Shown here one piece after another: positions 63,001-64,000 of a stretch of DNA of 64,000 nt. A program made the position numbers and the translations under genes. Position 1 is the first letter of the stretch; every line of letters starts with the position of its first letter. Below the pieces are notes generated by a model. That model saw only the letters and a list, made by a program, of their open reading frames with translations, was not told where the DNA came from and did not search any database. The stretch lies in assembly GCA_051660685.1 (NCBI GenBank), contig JBOFQB010000041.1, forward strand, positions 1 to 64,000. The letters run 5' to 3'. Source of the DNA: JAVBSX01 sp051660685. GTDB lineage: Bacteria; Planctomycetota; Planctomycetia; Pirellulales; Thermoguttaceae.

Positions 63001-63983
63001 GCAACCGACAATCGGGCATAAAGCGGGAGTATCTCCGTTTTTCGGGCCGCATCATCTCCGGGAATCACATGATGTCGCAACAATTTCGCCGTCTCAAAAA
63101 TATCCCGTTCGGTCGGCATAAAAATCAACATGTCCCCGCGTCCTTCATAAGCGAGTTCGTCGACCGCATCTAAAAGTGCCTGTTCTTCATCCGGTTCTGC
63201 CGATTCGTTCCGATTTGTATCATAAGGACGGTATCGAATGTCAATCGGAAAGGTTCGACTCTCAATTTCCAAAATCGGAGCCGGTCCCGTTGCTGTTCCA
63301 AAATGCGACGCAAACCGTTTTGCATCAATCGTCGCTGATGTAATAATCAGCTTCAAATCACGCCGCTTCAAAAGTAACCGTTTCATCATTCCAAGCAGAA
63401 AGTCAATATTGAGTGACCGTTCATGTGCTTCGTCAATGATGAGGACCTCATACTGATCGAAAAAACGGTCATTCTGCGATTCCGCTAAAAGAATTCCATC
63501 TGTCATTAGTTTCACAAACGTCTTCGGTCCTGTTTCGTCCGAAAATCGAACCTTATAACCAATGATCTGTCCTAACGGTGTTTGCAACTCCTCTGCAATT
63601 CGGGCCGCAATCGAACGAGCCGCAATTCGTCGCGGTTGTGTATGACCAATCATTCCATAGAGGCCCAATCCCAGCTCCAGACAGATTTTCGGCAGTTGCG
63701 TCGATTTCCCCGTCCCCGTTTCGCCGGATAAAACAATCACCTGATTTTCACGAATCAATCGGGCAATCTCGTCTTTGCGCTGTACAACCGGCAATTCCGC
63801 GTCATACTGAATCTTCGGTTGAACCTGACGTCGCAATTCAACCCGCTGTTGCGACGTTTTAAGATCAGAAATAAACGAATCCAAAAGTGCTTGGTATTTG
63901 GGATTCGTTTCAACCGGACCCTCTCCCAATTTTTTCTGCAACAGTTGCAATTGAGACCGCAATCGAAACCGGTCAACAATCAT
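60048..63983 (-). CDS. hrpA: ATP-dependent DEAH-box RNA helicase (N-terminus may continue past the window)
   Basis: The 1311-residue helicase matches HrpA, which unwinds structured RNA and rescues stalled ribosomes. Motif I GETGTGKST, the DEAH box IIDEAHERS, and the downstream SAT, QRAGRCGRIGPG blocks are present, followed by the long HrpA-specific C-terminal region. Compared with E. coli HrpA, about 18 residues could be missing at the start, and no stop is visible in the five codons beyond the ATG at 63983, so the true start may lie outside the window. Confidence 0.93.
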   Translation of the reverse strand: MIVDRFRLRSQLQLLQKKLGEGPVETNPKYQALLDSFISDLKTSQQRVELRRQVQPKIQYDAELPVVQRKDEIARLIRENQVIVLSGETGTGKSTQLPKICLELGLGLYGMIGHTQPRRIAARSIAARIAEELQTPLGQIIGYKVRFSDETGPKTFVKLMTDGILLAESQNDRFFDQYEVLIIDEAHERSLNIDFLLGMMKRLLLKRRDLKLIITSATIDAKRFASHFGTATGPAPILEIESRTFPIDIRYRPYDTNRNESAEPDEEQALLDAVDELAYEGRGDMLIFMPTERDIFETAKLLRHHVIPGDDAARKTEILPLYARLSVAEQQRVFKPHSHRRIVIATNVAESSLTVPGIRYVIDPGTARISRYSARSKTQRLPIEAISRASADQRAGRCGRIGPGICIRLYSQEDYELRDRYTTPEIQRTNLASVILQTKSLQLGAIETFPFLDPPRISAIQDGYKTLFELGALDSRNDLTSIGRQLSQLPVDPRIARMILAAEKEGVLREMLIIASVLEIQDPRERPIDLQEKADSAHVRFLDEQSDFMSYLKIWDFYQELKNSLSRNQLRKACVQNFLSFNRMKEWSDIHVQLLQLVREVKLQLNSRKDDYKSIHCSILTGLLSGIANRDEKNEYTIVGGGKFILWPGSGLMKRPLQEDAQRKKQPENQPGKPKWVVASERLETSRRFLRTVARIDVSWIEPLAQHVITRSYLEPHWNGETGYVHAYEKVSLFGLVIIPKRRINYGPIDPKNSRELFIQNGLVEEDMQTTADFFAYNLLMLEEAKKLQDKLRHHDLLRGQWSRYEFYQSRIPEEVYDRKTLESWYKSVPESTRKSLFFSLSDLCNEEVNSDVLQHFPDSLTTMEGTVAPIEYHFTPGEPEDGVTLIVPLEGLRQLEPTRLGWLVPGLLEQKIIAMLRVLPKDVRRHLVPIPDTAKQLTQELVYANGVLEEVLAKSVSRLVGQPIRPTDFERERIPDELKINIRVLSEDGTILGKGRELEQLQKELGVEAAKSIAAIDDPRWNRENLLEWNFGDLPEFIELSRGTGKIRAFPTLFDCEKSVSLQLSDSLDRAERETRLGVMRLFFLKTSRDLLTQTNWIPNMDRLRLYAQSLPEFDVKTGIAELIATRALEMDERPLPRHLIDFTNRLQSGKARIGIAVQEVTQLICPLLESYQQARLAIEQNKSTRFDYAWRDAKSALSELTAPSFLLTTPWNWLRQYPRYFRAIVSRFERLKSGGEQQDFSGTQELAQYWNMYRERRLLHEASGISDPELELFRYMIEEYRVSLFAQKLGTSIKVSANRLDKQWSKVRT

Positions 63984-64000
63984 GCAACGGTCAATACTTC

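Overview
The window looks like a chromosomal segment of a planctomycete (Planctomycetota). This is inferred from gene content: a MerR-type helix-turn-helix fused to a receiver domain, several large lipoproteins or secreted proteins of the kind seen in planctomycetes, a Tat-exported Gfo/Idh/MocA oxidoreductase, a YVTN/cytochrome protein, an NPCBM-domain protein, a ResB-like protein, and two divergent TGS-domain GTPases. G+C is moderate. Shine-Dalgarno sequences are clear before some genes and absent before many. No rRNA, CRISPR, prophage or intact insertion sequence was found. There is one tRNA, tRNA-Pro(GGG).

Layout. 0.4-2.3 kb: a ketosynthase-like gene and a pterin-synthase-like gene, each with Glu at the usual catalytic Cys position. 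2.5-7.7 kb: a chemosensory module, with an MCP on the minus strand facing away from a CheY-like receiver and a CheA whose domains are circularly permuted. 7.8-10.4 kb: aroB and tyrA, separated by an IS200 transposase remnant. 10.6-20.1 kb: flavodoxin-fold oxidoreductase, Tat oxidoreductase, carboxynorspermidine synthase-like enzyme, RNase D, AraD-like epimerase with a small upstream gene, two conserved hypotheticals, and an HTH-receiver regulator. 20.5-30.4 kb: PlsC, a cupin/PMI-like protein, the YVTN-cytochrome c protein, a Tat-exported sugar-isomerase-like protein, DUF4416, a family 4 uracil-DNA glycosylase, a YchF-like NTPase and a GDPD-like phosphodiesterase. 30.7-42.1 kb: ilvD, a GspE/PilB ATPase, an alpha/beta hydrolase, scpA, the TIGR03546/TIGR03545-like pair, a lipoprotein, tRNA-Pro and a CDF cation transporter. 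42.6-50.4 kb: DUF3467, two tiny lipoproteins, miaB, a 919-residue HEAT-like secreted protein and a large lipoprotein. 50.7-64 kb: an ExeA-like ATPase with a long repetitive tail, an NPCBM protein, a DRG/Obg-like GTPase, a ResB-like protein and hrpA running to the window edge.

The genes are mostly housekeeping or conserved singletons in short transcription units. What stands out is the intergenic DNA. Nearly every long gap is filled by dispersed palindromic repeats. One family (A) joins two fixed palindromes. Two families (B and C) are hairpins whose stems change with compensation while the flanks stay constant. One class consists of inverted repeats with G-rich (GGGATAG-like) left arms and C-rich right arms that run up to start and stop codons. 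Four further elements have terminal inverted repeats like MITEs. The strongest protein-level oddities are the P3-P4-P5-P1-P2 CheA and the paired cysteine-less ketosynthase and pterin-synthase-like proteins.
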